64,000 nucleotides of DNA from Methylosinus sp. Ce-a6. Its GTDB lineage: Bacteria > Pseudomonadota > Alphaproteobacteria > Rhizobiales > Beijerinckiaceae. The DNA lies in contig NZ_BGJX01000005.1 of assembly GCF_009811655.1 (NCBI RefSeq), forward strand, positions 1-64,000. The letters are read 5' to 3'. Under the pieces are notes generated by a model that did no database searches, had not been told where the DNA came from, and worked only from the letters and a program-made list of their open reading frames with translations. Shown here piece by piece: positions 28,445 through 37,084 of this stretch. The translations under genes and the position numbers were made by a program. The stretch's first letter is position 1; the number at the start of each line of letters is the position of its first letter.

Positions 28445-28619
28445 TAGAAACTCTATGCAAACATAAGCAGAATATGATTAATTCTGTTCATGTTGATGTT
28501 CTGGACGAAGTCGCGAGCGGCAGCGTTCCGGAGCCGAATCCGAGCTCGTTGGCGTAAGCCAGGATAGGCCTGGGCGCGGGATGGATCAAACGAGACGATT
28601 TCCGGTCGATCTGTTCGCG

Positions 28620-28700
28620 CGTCGCGAGGAGCGGAGCGACGAAGCGATCCAGGAGCCGCCCCATGGCTCTGGATTGCTTCGCCTTCGGCTCGCGATGACG
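28620..28700 (+). repeat. palindromic intergenic repeat (CGTCATTGCGAGGAGCGGAG type), copy 2
   Basis: CGTCGCGAGGAGCGGAGCGA at the left and TTCGGCTCGCGATGACG at the right form the arms, with AGGAGCCGCCCCATGGCTCT in the centre, as in the copy at 19643. It lies in the 429-bp gene-free stretch 28445-28873. Confidence 0.85.
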
Positions 28701-28756
28701 CCCCTGTTTGTGAAGTAACCAGCCGAAAATCGTATGATCGGGCTCGCGGTGGGCAG

Positions 28757-28814
28757 GCGAGCCTGAAGGCTCGCGGTCCGACGCGCGCCCTGGACCGCGA
28801 GCCTTCGGGCTCGC
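28757..28814 (+). repeat. palindromic repeat with nested stems
   Basis: GCGAGCCTGAAGGCTCGC and GCGAGCCTTCGGGCTCGC are each hairpins, and together with the flanking GGTCC and GGACC they form one long dyad. Same gene-free stretch as the previous repeat, downstream of the EPS sugar-transferase gene. Confidence 0.8.
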
Positions 28815-28873
28815 ATAGCGAGGAGCGGCGGCCAAGGAGGGCGGAAGCCTCGCCGTCGCGAGGCGCCCCCGCG

Positions 28874-30391
28874 TCAATAGGCGTTCTCGGTCTTCAGCAG
28901 AGCGATCGGCGTGAGCGCGAGAATGTAGATGTCGAGCATGATCGACCAATTCTCGATGTAGTAGAGGTCGCATTCGACGCGCTTCTGGATCTTCTCCGGC
29001 GTGTCGGTCTCGCCGCGCCAACCATTGACCTGCGCCCAGCCGGTGAGGCCAGGCTTCACGCGATGGCGGGCGAAATAGCCGTCGACGACCTCGTCGTAGA
29101 GATGCTCGGCCGCTCTGGCGTGCATGGCGTGCGGGCGGGGGCCGACCAGCGACAGATTGCCCTTGAACACGACATTGAAGAGCTGCGGCAGCTCGTCGAG
29201 CGAGGTCTTGCGGATGAAACGACCGAAGCGGGTCACGCGCGGATCGCCCTTGGTGACGAGCTTGGCCGCGGCCGGATCGAGCTTGTCCGCATACATGGAG
29301 CGGAACTTGTAGACCTCGATCCGCTCATTGTTGAAGCCGTAGCGCGTCTGGCGGAACAGCACCGGGCCGCGCGAGTCGAGCTTGATCGCGAGCGCCACCG
29401 CCGCCATTACCGGCGCGAAGAGGAGGAGGCAGATCGCGCCGACGATTCTGTCGAAGGCGGCTTTGATCAGCACGTCCCAATCGGCGATGGGCTTGTCGAA
29501 GACGTCCAGCACCGGAACATTGCCGATGTAGGAATAGGAGCGCGGGCGGAAACGCAGCTTATTGGTGTGAGCGGCGAGGCGGATATCGATCGGCAACACC
29601 CAGAGCTTGCGCAGCATCTGCAAAAGGCGCGTCTCCGCCGAGATCGGCAGGGTGAAAATGACGAGATCGAGGCGCGTGTGGCGCGCGAATTCGACGAGGT
29701 CGTCGATCGTGCCGAGCTTGGGATAGCCGGCGACGACGTCCGGCGAGCGGTCGTCGCGGCGATCGTCGAATATTCCCAGAATGCGCAGATCGCTGTCCTG
29801 CTGGGCGGCGGCGAGATCGCGCAGCACCGGCTCGGCCGCGGGGCCGCCGCCGACGATCACGGTGCGGCGATCGAGCTTGCCCTGCTGCGTCAGCGCGCGC
29901 ACGATCGCGGCGACGGCGAAGCGCTCCGCCGCCAATACGCCGAGCCCGCCCGCGTACCAGCCGAGCAGCCAGACGCGCGACAGGGCGTTGTCGAGCTTCA
30001 AAAAGAAGATCGCCGCGAGGGCGCCGAGAAAGACCAGCGTCCATCCGCCGGCGAGCTTCAGCCCATGGCCGACCGGCGAGCGGAAGGCTGCGGGCGTGTA
30101 GAGGTCGAGCGCCTGCCAGGCGAGGATGGCGAGCAGCGCCATGCCGGGGATGACGATGAAATATTCGATCGCATAGCCATAGGCGGGCGCGACATGCAGC
30201 CGATGCACGGCGAAGCCCGACGCCGCGATCAGCAGAAATTCGAGAATGCGGACGAGGCCGGCGAGGACGATCGGCGAATAGGCGGGCGTCGGCCGCGCGT
30301 CGGTGGACACTTCCGCGAGCCTCGAGGCGGCGCCACTGTCGTCATCGGCGGGGGCGGCCGCTTTGATGTCGCGTAGGGCGAATGCACACAT
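28874..30391 (-). CDS. undecaprenyl-phosphate glycosylphosphotransferase (WcaJ/GumD type)
   Basis: Transfers the first sugar-1-phosphate (usually glucose) to undecaprenyl phosphate to start exopolysaccharide repeat assembly. 505 aa: four membrane segments in the first 150 residues, a central CoA-binding-like Rossmann domain (TVIVGGGPAAEPVLRDL), and a C-terminal bacterial sugar transferase domain with KAAFDRIVGAICLLLFAP, FRSMYAD, KTSLDELPQLFNV and RPGLTGWAQV-like RVKPGLTGWAQVNGWRG. Third gene of the minus-strand EPS operon. Confidence 0.93.
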   Translation of the reverse strand: MCAFALRDIKAAAPADDDSGAASRLAEVSTDARPTPAYSPIVLAGLVRILEFLLIAASGFAVHRLHVAPAYGYAIEYFIVIPGMALLAILAWQALDLYTPAAFRSPVGHGLKLAGGWTLVFLGALAAIFFLKLDNALSRVWLLGWYAGGLGVLAAERFAVAAIVRALTQQGKLDRRTVIVGGGPAAEPVLRDLAAAQQDSDLRILGIFDDRRDDRSPDVVAGYPKLGTIDDLVEFARHTRLDLVIFTLPISAETRLLQMLRKLWVLPIDIRLAAHTNKLRFRPRSYSYIGNVPVLDVFDKPIADWDVLIKAAFDRIVGAICLLLFAPVMAAVALAIKLDSRGPVLFRQTRYGFNNERIEVYKFRSMYADKLDPAAAKLVTKGDPRVTRFGRFIRKTSLDELPQLFNVVFKGNLSLVGPRPHAMHARAAEHLYDEVVDGYFARHRVKPGLTGWAQVNGWRGETDTPEKIQKRVECDLYYIENWSIMLDIYILALTPIALLKTENAY

Positions 30392-30407
30392 GACGTCACT
30401 CCACTCG

Positions 30408-31637
30408 TCAGGCTCGCTGCGGCAGCACGGTCTCCGCGGCGCGGCGACGTCCGGCGACCTCCAGCGCCTCGCGATATCCGCGCAGCACCGCCTCCTCCAT
30501 CGCCGCCAAAGAGAAATTTTCTGCTACGCGTTCGGCGAGCGCGTCGCTGGCGCGGCGGCGCGAGGCCGCGTCCATGCGGCCGGCGGCGATCATCGCGCGG
30601 GCGAGCGCGGCGGCATCGTCGCTCGCGATGAGCCGATCCGCATATTCGCCGAAGATTTCGGGGATGCCGCCGACATTGGTGGCGATGAGCGGCGTGCGCG
30701 CGGCGATCGCCTCGAGCACGATATAGGGCAGCGACTCGGCGCGACTCGGCACGACCAATATGCGCCCCAGTCGCAGCGCCTCGCGCGCCGGCATGGGTGG
30801 AGCGAAAGAGAGCCTGTCGCTGACGCCGCGCCGCTCGGCGAGCGCGCGCAAGGCCGCTTCGTCCGGCCCGGAGCCGACGAGCGCCAGTCGCGGCGCCTCG
30901 CCTTTCTCCTCGCGGATCAGCGCCAGCGCCTCGATCAGCGTGTCGACGCCTTTGAAGCGGCGCCACTCGCCGACATAGAGGAAATCGGCGGCGTCAGTGA
31001 TCGGCGCGACGGGCTCGAACTCCCCGGGCCGTAGCCCGTTGGGCACGACGCGCGACGCCGAGCTCGAAAAGCCGATCGACTTGGCGAAACGCGCTTGGGC
31101 ATAGGCGCTCTCGAAAGGGATGAAGTCGGTCACGCGCTCGAGCGCCCTCTCGACCGTCAGATACACACGGTTGACGAGGGCGTCCGGGTCGAAATGGAGG
31201 CTGCCGCCATGCGGCGTGTAGACGCGAATATGCGGATGCGGCGGCGACGGGAGGAAGGGGAGCAGCGCCGGCAGGCGCGCATAGAGCCCGCCTTTCGCGC
31301 CATGTCCATGCACGACGTCGGGCGCAAGACGCTTCAGCGCCGCCGCGATGCGAAAGGCGACGATCGGATCGCTCCAGCTCGGCAGGCGGCGCATGCGAAG
31401 ACGCGTGACGCCGAGCTCCAGCGAAGGCTCGAGCATTCGCAGCGCGGCCTCCGCGCGCTCGCCGCCGGTCGAGGAATCGGCGATGAGTCCGACCGCATGT
31501 CCGCGCTCGGCCTGCGCGCCGGCGAGATCGACGACATGGCGAAAGAGGCCGCCGATCGGGGCGCGCATGACATGCACGATGCGCAGCCGTCCGGGGGCTT
31601 TCTCGTCACTCGCCTCGCTCTGCCGCTCGTCTCGCAT
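30408..31637 (-). CDS. GT4 glycosyltransferase of the EPS locus
   Basis: 409 aa GT-B fold. N-terminal acceptor domain (IVHVMRAPIGGLFRHVVDLA, VVHGHGAKGGLYARL) and C-terminal donor domain (DFLYVGEWRRFKGVDTLIEA, VVPSRAESLPYIVLEAIAA with the E-x7-E pair). Its start lies 8 bp after the Wza-like gene and its stop 16 bp before the sugar-transferase gene, so it is in the same operon and likely adds a later sugar of the repeat unit. Confidence 0.9.
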   Translation of the reverse strand: MRDERQSEASDEKAPGRLRIVHVMRAPIGGLFRHVVDLAGAQAERGHAVGLIADSSTGGERAEAALRMLEPSLELGVTRLRMRRLPSWSDPIVAFRIAAALKRLAPDVVHGHGAKGGLYARLPALLPFLPSPPHPHIRVYTPHGGSLHFDPDALVNRVYLTVERALERVTDFIPFESAYAQARFAKSIGFSSSASRVVPNGLRPGEFEPVAPITDAADFLYVGEWRRFKGVDTLIEALALIREEKGEAPRLALVGSGPDEAALRALAERRGVSDRLSFAPPMPAREALRLGRILVVPSRAESLPYIVLEAIAARTPLIATNVGGIPEIFGEYADRLIASDDAAALARAMIAAGRMDAASRRRASDALAERVAENFSLAAMEEAVLRGYREALEVAGRRRAAETVLPQRA

Positions 31638-31645
31638 CTCGATTC

Positions 31646-32212
31646 TTAAAAAATCCGCTCGCGAACCGTGATCGTGTCTCCCGGCCGGACCGCCTGCAGC
31701 AGCGGCACCCGGCCGATGACCTGGACGCCGCCGAAGTCGCGCGTCAGATCGACCTCTCCCTGATAGCCGCGCGGGCTGAATCCGCCGGCGATGGCGATCG
31801 CCTTCTGTACGGTGAGACCCTCGACGAACGGAAATTGTCCGGCGTTGACCACTTCGCCGAGCACGAAGAAGGGCCGATACGCCTCGACTTCCACCGAGAC
31901 GCGAGGATCGCGGATGAATCCGTTGCGCAAACGTGCGGCGATTTCATGTTGCAGCGCCTGGGTGGTGAGCCCGGCCGCCGGAACGAGGCCGATGAGCGGC
32001 ATGGAGATATGGCCGGAGCCGTCGACCGTATAGCTGTTGGAGATCGCGTCCTGCCCGAACACGATGACGCGCAGCCGATCGCCGGCGGCGAGCGTGTAGG
32101 GCTCCTCCGTCGAGGTCGCCAGCAGTTCCGGTCTATAGGCGCCGGGCAGGGCGCAGCCCGACAAAGTCGCGCACATAATCAGCCAGAAAAGGAGAAAGCC
32201 ATATCTCGGCAT
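31646..32212 (-). CDS. polysaccharide export lipoprotein (Wza/GumB-like)
   Basis: 188 aa. Lipoprotein signal with lipobox LSGC (Cys at about 20) and a PES domain (YTLAAGDRLRVIVFGQD, ISMPLIGLVPAAG) followed by one SLBB-type segment (YRPFFVLGEVVNAGQFPF). It is short compared with E. coli Wza but typical of GumB-type exporters. First gene of the EPS operon, divergent from the chain-length protein gene; the shared promoter region is 32213-32414. Confidence 0.9.
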   Translation of the reverse strand: MPRYGFLLFWLIMCATLSGCALPGAYRPELLATSTEEPYTLAAGDRLRVIVFGQDAISNSYTVDGSGHISMPLIGLVPAAGLTTQALQHEIAARLRNGFIRDPRVSVEVEAYRPFFVLGEVVNAGQFPFVEGLTVQKAIAIAGGFSPRGYQGEVDLTRDFGGVQVIGRVPLLQAVRPGDTITVRERIF

Positions 32213-32354
32213 TTAGAATCTCGAGCTCTAGGAACAGCTAACGAACGGCGTTCCGGGGGAATTTTTTAAGCACTCATGGTTAACAAAAGCCTCATGCTCC
32301 GATTAGCCATGGTCGACCGGAAAAGGGCGGCCGCCCGCGGTTAACCCCGCGGAA

Positions 32355-32384
32355 ACCATAATCTCGGTACCATAATCTCGGTAC
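32355..32384. promoter_or_regulatory. 14-bp tandem repeat in the divergent EPS promoter region
   Basis: ACCATAATCTCGGT is repeated head to tail at 32355-32368 and 32369-32382, 31 bp before the start of the GumC-like gene. It may be a pair of regulator sites controlling one or both EPS transcription units. Confidence 0.55.
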
Positions 32385-32414
32385 ATGGTCTGCGCGCCAG
32401 ACGGAGTTCGAAAG

Positions 32415-34568
32415 ATGAGTTTCGGCCATACGCACGATGACGCGAGCGCACAGGGGGAGATGGACCTGGGGCAGATCGCCGGCGCTCTGTCGCGCCGTCG
32501 CCGCATCGTGATCGGCGCGACGCTTTCGGCCTTTCTCGGCGCGCTGGTTTTCGTCAATGTCGTCAAGCCGCGCTACACGGCCGAGGCGCGCGTGCTGCTC
32601 GAGAATCAGGAGAGCTATCTGACGCGCGCCGATAAGGAGCGCGATCCCGCCGCCGCGCCCGACGCCGAGGCGGTGCAGAGTCAGATTCAGATGCTCACCT
32701 CGCGCGATCTCGCGCGCCGCGTGTTGAAATCGCTCGATCTCCAGGGAAATGCGGAATTCGATCCGCTCGCCGACGGCATGGGGCTCGGCGCGAAGATCGG
32801 CGTGATGCTGGGCCTCGCGCGCGATCCTACCAAGCTCGCGCCCGAAGAGCGCATGTTGGAGGCCTATTTCGACAAGCTGCTCGTGCTCTCGCCGACCAAG
32901 ACGCGCGTGCTCCAGATCGAGTTCTCCGCCCGCGATCCCGATCTCGCGGCGCGGGCGGCCAACGCCATCGCCGCTTTCTATATCGACATACAGCGCGAGG
33001 CGAAGCGCGAGAATGCGCGCGACGCGGCCCAGTCGCTGAGCCCGCTGCTCGCCGATCTGCGCGAGCGGCTGGCCAAGGCCGAGGCCAAGGTCGAGGCGTT
33101 CCGCTCGCGCTCGGGCCTCTTCTCCGGAGCCAATAATGTTTCGATCGCCACGCAGCAGCTCGGCGATCTCTCCAATCAGCTCTCCATTTCGCGCACCGCG
33201 CAGGCGGACGCCGAGGCCAAGGCCAAGCTGGTGCGCGACATGCTCCGGCAAAATCGCGTCGGCGAGATTCCCGACGTCGCCAATAATGAGATGATCCGCC
33301 GCATCGGCGAGCAGCGCGTGTCGCTGCGCGCTCAGCTCGCGCTCGAATCGCGCACGCTGCTGCCCGGCCATCCCCGCATAAAGGAGCTGCAGGCGCAGCT
33401 CGCCGATCTCGAAGCGGATTGGCGCCGCGCGGCCGAGCGCACCGCGCGCACGCTGGAGAACGAGGCCCGTATCGCCTCGGCGCGCGTCGAGAATCTGACA
33501 AGCGCGATGGAGGAGCAGAAGCGCGTCGCCGGAGTGGCGGGCGCCGACGAGGTGCAGCTGCGCGAGCTCGAGCGCGCCGCCCGCGTGCTCAAGGACCAGC
33601 TCGAGGCGGATTCGGCCAAATATCAGGAGGCGCTCGCGCGCGAGGGGCCGAAGTCCTCGCCCGCCGACGCGCGCGTGATTCAGCGCGCCGTGGCGCCGCC
33701 GACGCCCTCCTTCCCCAAGAAGGTCCCGATCACCGCCTTCGCGACGATCGCCGCTTTCGTTCTCACGACCGGCTCGATCGTCGCCATGGAGCTCCTCTCC
33801 GGCCGCGCCCGCGTCGCCGGCCCTTCGCCGCTCGCGGCGCCGCCCGAGGAGGAGGCGCTCGAAGCGCCGCCGCAGGTTCGCCTCGCGGCGGAGCGGCGCG
33901 AGCTTGCTTTCGCCGAGCTCGAGGAAGAGCCGCGGACGACGGCAATCGCCGCTTCGTCCGATCGGCGCACGCCCGAGCTCGAGGATCGGTCGGCGCGCGC
34001 GCCGCATTCGAGCGTCGTCGGCAGGATCGACGCCGCCCGCATGGCCGCGCTCTCGGTAAAGGTGCTGATGGTCGGCTGCGCCGACGCCGAGCATAGCTTC
34101 GAAAGCGCCGTGACTCTGTCGCGCTCTCTGGCGCGGCGGGGCCTCGCCATTCTGGTCGCGGCCGACGCCGAGGCGGAAGGCGAGCTCTATGACCGGCTCG
34201 TGCCGGACGTCGATCGCGCCCGACCGCTCGGACTCGCCGATCTTACGAGCGGCGCCGCCACCTTCGCCGAGGCCATTCACCGCGATCTCGACTCGCGCCT
34301 GCATGTAATGCCGGGCGGACGCGCCGCGGCGGAATATGATCAGGAGGCCGAGCCCGTGCTCGAGGCGCTGGCGCAGACCTATGATTTCATCGTCTTCGTC
34401 ACGCGCGATTATGACCGCGCGATGTTCCTCGCGCCGTCCTTCGACATCGTGCTGGTGAGCGGCGGCGAAGGCGCGGCGGAGGCGATCATCGACGAACTGG
34501 CTCGGGCCGGAGTCAGCGACGCCTTCCTGCTCGAGGAGGAGGCTTCGGCCGGCGCATCCGCCGCCTAG
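32415..34568 (+). CDS. Wzz/GumC-like chain-length protein with degenerate tyrosine-kinase domain
   Basis: 717 aa inner-membrane co-polymerase. First membrane helix near 24-45, Wzz domain, long periplasmic coiled coils, GNVR-like region, and a second helix near 439-460. The cytoplasmic tail (about 540-710) still follows the BY-kinase layout (VLMVGCADAEHSFESAVTLSRSL, ILVAADAEAE, LGLADLTSG, LHVMPGG, YDFIVFVT) but the Walker A GKS/T and Walker A' aspartates are replaced, so it should not phosphorylate. It partners the divergent Wza-like exporter. ATG at 32415 chosen over 32385 because the latter overlaps the tandem repeat. Confidence 0.88.
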   Translation: MSFGHTHDDASAQGEMDLGQIAGALSRRRRIVIGATLSAFLGALVFVNVVKPRYTAEARVLLENQESYLTRADKERDPAAAPDAEAVQSQIQMLTSRDLARRVLKSLDLQGNAEFDPLADGMGLGAKIGVMLGLARDPTKLAPEERMLEAYFDKLLVLSPTKTRVLQIEFSARDPDLAARAANAIAAFYIDIQREAKRENARDAAQSLSPLLADLRERLAKAEAKVEAFRSRSGLFSGANNVSIATQQLGDLSNQLSISRTAQADAEAKAKLVRDMLRQNRVGEIPDVANNEMIRRIGEQRVSLRAQLALESRTLLPGHPRIKELQAQLADLEADWRRAAERTARTLENEARIASARVENLTSAMEEQKRVAGVAGADEVQLRELERAARVLKDQLEADSAKYQEALAREGPKSSPADARVIQRAVAPPTPSFPKKVPITAFATIAAFVLTTGSIVAMELLSGRARVAGPSPLAAPPEEEALEAPPQVRLAAERRELAFAELEEEPRTTAIAASSDRRTPELEDRSARAPHSSVVGRIDAARMAALSVKVLMVGCADAEHSFESAVTLSRSLARRGLAILVAADAEAEGELYDRLVPDVDRARPLGLADLTSGAATFAEAIHRDLDSRLHVMPGGRAAAEYDQEAEPVLEALAQTYDFIVFVTRDYDRAMFLAPSFDIVLVSGGEGAAEAIIDELARAGVSDAFLLEEEASAGASAA

Positions 34569-34667
34569 AGAGTCTTTCCGTGTTTCATTGAAACACGGAA
34601 AGACTCTCGGCTTTTGTTTCGACGCGTTTCCGACGCAACCGGCGTCCACTTCGGCTGGAAACGCTCT
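34569..34667 (+). repeat. two-hairpin dispersed repeat, copy 3 (most complete)
   Basis: Hairpin 1 (34569-34607) is a perfect 19+1+19 inverted repeat with left arm AGAGTCTTTCCGTGTTTCA. Hairpin 2 pairs GCGTTTCC (34624-34631) with GGAAACGC (34657-34664). It starts immediately after the stop codon of the GumC-like gene and lies between two convergent genes, where it could act as a bidirectional transcript end. Confidence 0.93.
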
Positions 34668-34673
34668 AGAGAC

Positions 34674-35825
34674 TCAACGCGCGAGGCGGCGCAGGCGCGC
34701 GAGCGCGGCGAAGAGGCGCGGGTTCTGCTTGATGGCGCGCTTGGCGCGCGTGAGCGCGGCGAGAATGGGCGCGGCGAGCGCGCCGAGGGCCGTCGCCGGA
34801 ACGACGACGTCGACGAGCGCGATCGTCTCGTCGCAGACGGCGTTCTTATAGCGCGCTTCGCCGACGCCGAGATCGAAGCGGGCGACGCCGCGCGCGACGA
34901 GATCGCGCAGCAGCGAATGCAGCAGAAGATCGCCGGGCGAGGAGCGCGCGATCTCTTCGTCCGCCACGAAGGAGTTGAGCATTGCGGAAAAACGTCCGCG
35001 ATGGACGAAGCCGGCGTAGGCGGCGATGATGCGTCCGTCGAGCGTCAGCGCATGGGCCTCGAGCGCGCCGCCGCAGCGTCCGAGGACGAAGTCGCGCATG
35101 GCGCCGCGCGCGAAACTGGGATCCCGCAATCGCTCGGCCTTTTGCGCGAGCAGCGCCTCGAGGATTTCGCGCGCGCGCTCGCCCGTCGCGCGATGCTCGA
35201 AGGCGAGCGCGCCCATTTTCTCGAGCCGCGCCTGCTTCTTGCGCAGCTTTTTCCGGGCGTCGCTCGAAAGCCGCGCGTCGAGCTCGCCCGCCGTCTCCGG
35301 CAGGCTCGTTCCATAGGCGAAGCTGGGGCTCGGCGCAGCGCCTGGCAGAGCGAGCGGATTGACGAAGCCATCGAAAACCAGCGGCTGATTGCCGAGACGA
35401 TAAAGATCGACGCCCGCAGCGCGCGCCGCGCGGCGCAGCAGCAAGCGCATGGCCGCGGCGTCGAGGCGCGCGTCCGTGGCGACGAGGCCGAGATTGAAAT
35501 TGCTCTCCTTGCCGCCGAGGAATTGCGCGATGCCGAGTGGGCCGAGGCGGGACGTCGCGAGCGCGAGGAGAGCGAGCGGACGCGCGCCTTTCGTATGGCG
35601 CGCGACGACGATCATCGGGCGCATGCCGCGGCCGCGGCCGAAAGTCTCGAACCAATCCCGCGCGAAGCCGAAGGATTGATAGGCGCTCGCCGGCGCGCCG
35701 GCGAACAGCCGCTCCCAATCTTCGCGCGCCGCCTCGAGTGAGGCGAAGACGTCGAGCTCGAGATCGTCGGCGGCCGCTTCGAACCGCGAAAGCTCCATGA
35801 GGTCTTCTGCTCTTGCGTTAACCAT
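34674..35825 (-). CDS. GNAT/FemAB-type acyltransferase of the EPS locus
   Basis: 383 aa. The pattern (SAYQSFGFARDWFETFG near the N-terminus, a basic helix LSSDARKKLRKKQARLEKMG, and GRIIAAYAGFVHRGRFSAMLNSF, SSPGDLLLHSLLRDLV) fits the Acetyltransf_6/BcsL-CelD group that modifies polysaccharides or their precursors. Gene ATG at 35825; an ATG at 35798 is equally plausible and neither has a strong ribosome-binding site. Placed between the chain-length gene and the deacetylase gene. Confidence 0.75.
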   Translation of the reverse strand: MVNARAEDLMELSRFEAAADDLELDVFASLEAAREDWERLFAGAPASAYQSFGFARDWFETFGRGRGMRPMIVVARHTKGARPLALLALATSRLGPLGIAQFLGGKESNFNLGLVATDARLDAAAMRLLLRRAARAAGVDLYRLGNQPLVFDGFVNPLALPGAAPSPSFAYGTSLPETAGELDARLSSDARKKLRKKQARLEKMGALAFEHRATGERAREILEALLAQKAERLRDPSFARGAMRDFVLGRCGGALEAHALTLDGRIIAAYAGFVHRGRFSAMLNSFVADEEIARSSPGDLLLHSLLRDLVARGVARFDLGVGEARYKNAVCDETIALVDVVVPATALGALAAPILAALTRAKRAIKQNPRLFAALARLRRLAR

Positions 35826-35905
35826 ATCGTGGCCGCATTGCGGATGTTTGCGCTTTCGGCGACACTAGCAAGGAAAGGTCAACGAGACCTCGAGATTGTG
35901 TCGTG

Positions 35906-35997
35906 AGAGCGTTTCCAGCCGAAGTGGAGGCCGGTTCGGCGTCGGAAACGCGTCGAAACAAAGGCCTCGAGTCTTTCGATACATGAAAGACTCGAGG
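35906..35997 (-). repeat. two-hairpin dispersed repeat, copy 4 (reverse orientation)
   Basis: Reads in the opposite direction to the other copies: AGAGCGTTTCC at 35906 is the end of hairpin 2, and the diverged hairpin 1 (CTCGAGTCTTTC paired with GAAAGACTCGAG) lies at 35966-35996. It occupies the divergent region between the acyltransferase and deacetylase genes. Confidence 0.88.
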
Positions 35998-36024
35998 ACA
36001 CGAATTGCGCGAGGAGGCGCGGCC

Positions 36025-37080
36025 GTGACGAAATGGCGTCGATTGGCGATCGAGGCGGGGATGGAGTTCTTCCGCGCGAGCGGCGCCCATCGTCTGGCCG
36101 AGCCCTATACGCGCGGGCTCGGCGCGATATTGATGTTCCATCGCGTGCGGCCGCGGCTCGAGCAGGCCTTCGAGCCCAATCAGCCGCTGGAGATCACGCC
36201 GGAGTTCCTGAATGCGCTGATCCTGCGGCTGCGCCAGCGCGGCGTCGAGATTTTGCCGCTCGAGGCGGCGCTCTCGCGGCTGCGGGAAGGGGCGCCCGGC
36301 GCGCCTTTCGCCGTGCTCACCTTCGACGACGGCTATCGCGATTTCGTCGAGCACGCGCTTCCCGTGCTGGAGCGCCATCACGCGCCTTTCTCCCTCTATC
36401 TCACCGCCGGATACGCCGACGCCTCCGCGCGGCTGTGGTGGGTCGAGCTCGAGGAGGCGATCCGGCGTCTCGATCGCCTCGATGTGATCGCCGGCGGCCG
36501 GCGCATTCTCTGCGAAGCCGCGACGGCGGCTCAAAAGCAAAGCGCCTTCGCGGAGGTCTATGCGCAATTGCGGGCGGGCGATGAGGCGGAGCTGTTGCGC
36601 GTCGTCACCGCTCTCTCCGCCGAGGCGCGGCTCGAGCCTTACGCGCTGACGCGGCGACTGTGTCTCGGATGGAGCGAGCTGCGCGCGCTCGCGCGTCACG
36701 AGCTCGCGACGATCGGCGCGCATTCGATGACCCATGCGCGCTTGGCCAAAGTGAATTGCGAGAGCGCGATCTTCGAAATGACCGAATGCCGGTTGCGGCT
36801 CGAGGCCGAGCTCGCGCGGCCGGTCCCGCATTTTTGCTATCCGGTCGGCGATCCGACATCGGCCGGACGCAGAGAATTCGAGCTCGCGGCGCGGCTCGGC
36901 TTCGCGAGCGCCGTGACGACGCGTCCGGGAACGATCTTTCCCGAGCACCGCGATCATCTCCTGGCGTTGCCTCGGCTCTCGGTGAACGGGCGGCACCAAT
37001 CGCTCGCCGCGCTGGACATTCTTTTGTCCGGCGCGCCCTTCGCGTTGATGAACGCCGGACGCCGCGTGATGGCGGCGTAG
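36025..37080 (+). CDS. polysaccharide deacetylase (CE4/NodB-like)
   Basis: 351 aa. Metal-dependent removal of acetyl groups from a polysaccharide. The NodB motifs are visible: FAVLTFDDGYRDF with the catalytic Asp pair, and GAHSMTHARL with the metal-binding His pair; HFCYPVGD matches motif 3. No signal peptide is seen, so it may act on lipid-linked or cytoplasmic precursors. GTG start at 36025 with GAGGAGG 7 bp upstream. Last gene of the EPS region. Confidence 0.88.
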   Translation: MTKWRRLAIEAGMEFFRASGAHRLAEPYTRGLGAILMFHRVRPRLEQAFEPNQPLEITPEFLNALILRLRQRGVEILPLEAALSRLREGAPGAPFAVLTFDDGYRDFVEHALPVLERHHAPFSLYLTAGYADASARLWWVELEEAIRRLDRLDVIAGGRRILCEAATAAQKQSAFAEVYAQLRAGDEAELLRVVTALSAEARLEPYALTRRLCLGWSELRALARHELATIGAHSMTHARLAKVNCESAIFEMTECRLRLEAELARPVPHFCYPVGDPTSAGRREFELAARLGFASAVTTRPGTIFPEHRDHLLALPRLSVNGRHQSLAALDILLSGAPFALMNAGRRVMAA

Positions 37081-37084
37081 CACA

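Noticed and set aside
28445-28873. Possible CRISPR array in the repeat-rich stretch
   Set aside because: The repeats are two different palindromes, not regularly spaced direct repeats with unique spacers, and no cas gene is near.
32292-34649. Long frame antisense to the GumC-like gene
   Set aside because: No domain or ribosome-binding site; codon bias is that of a shadow frame.
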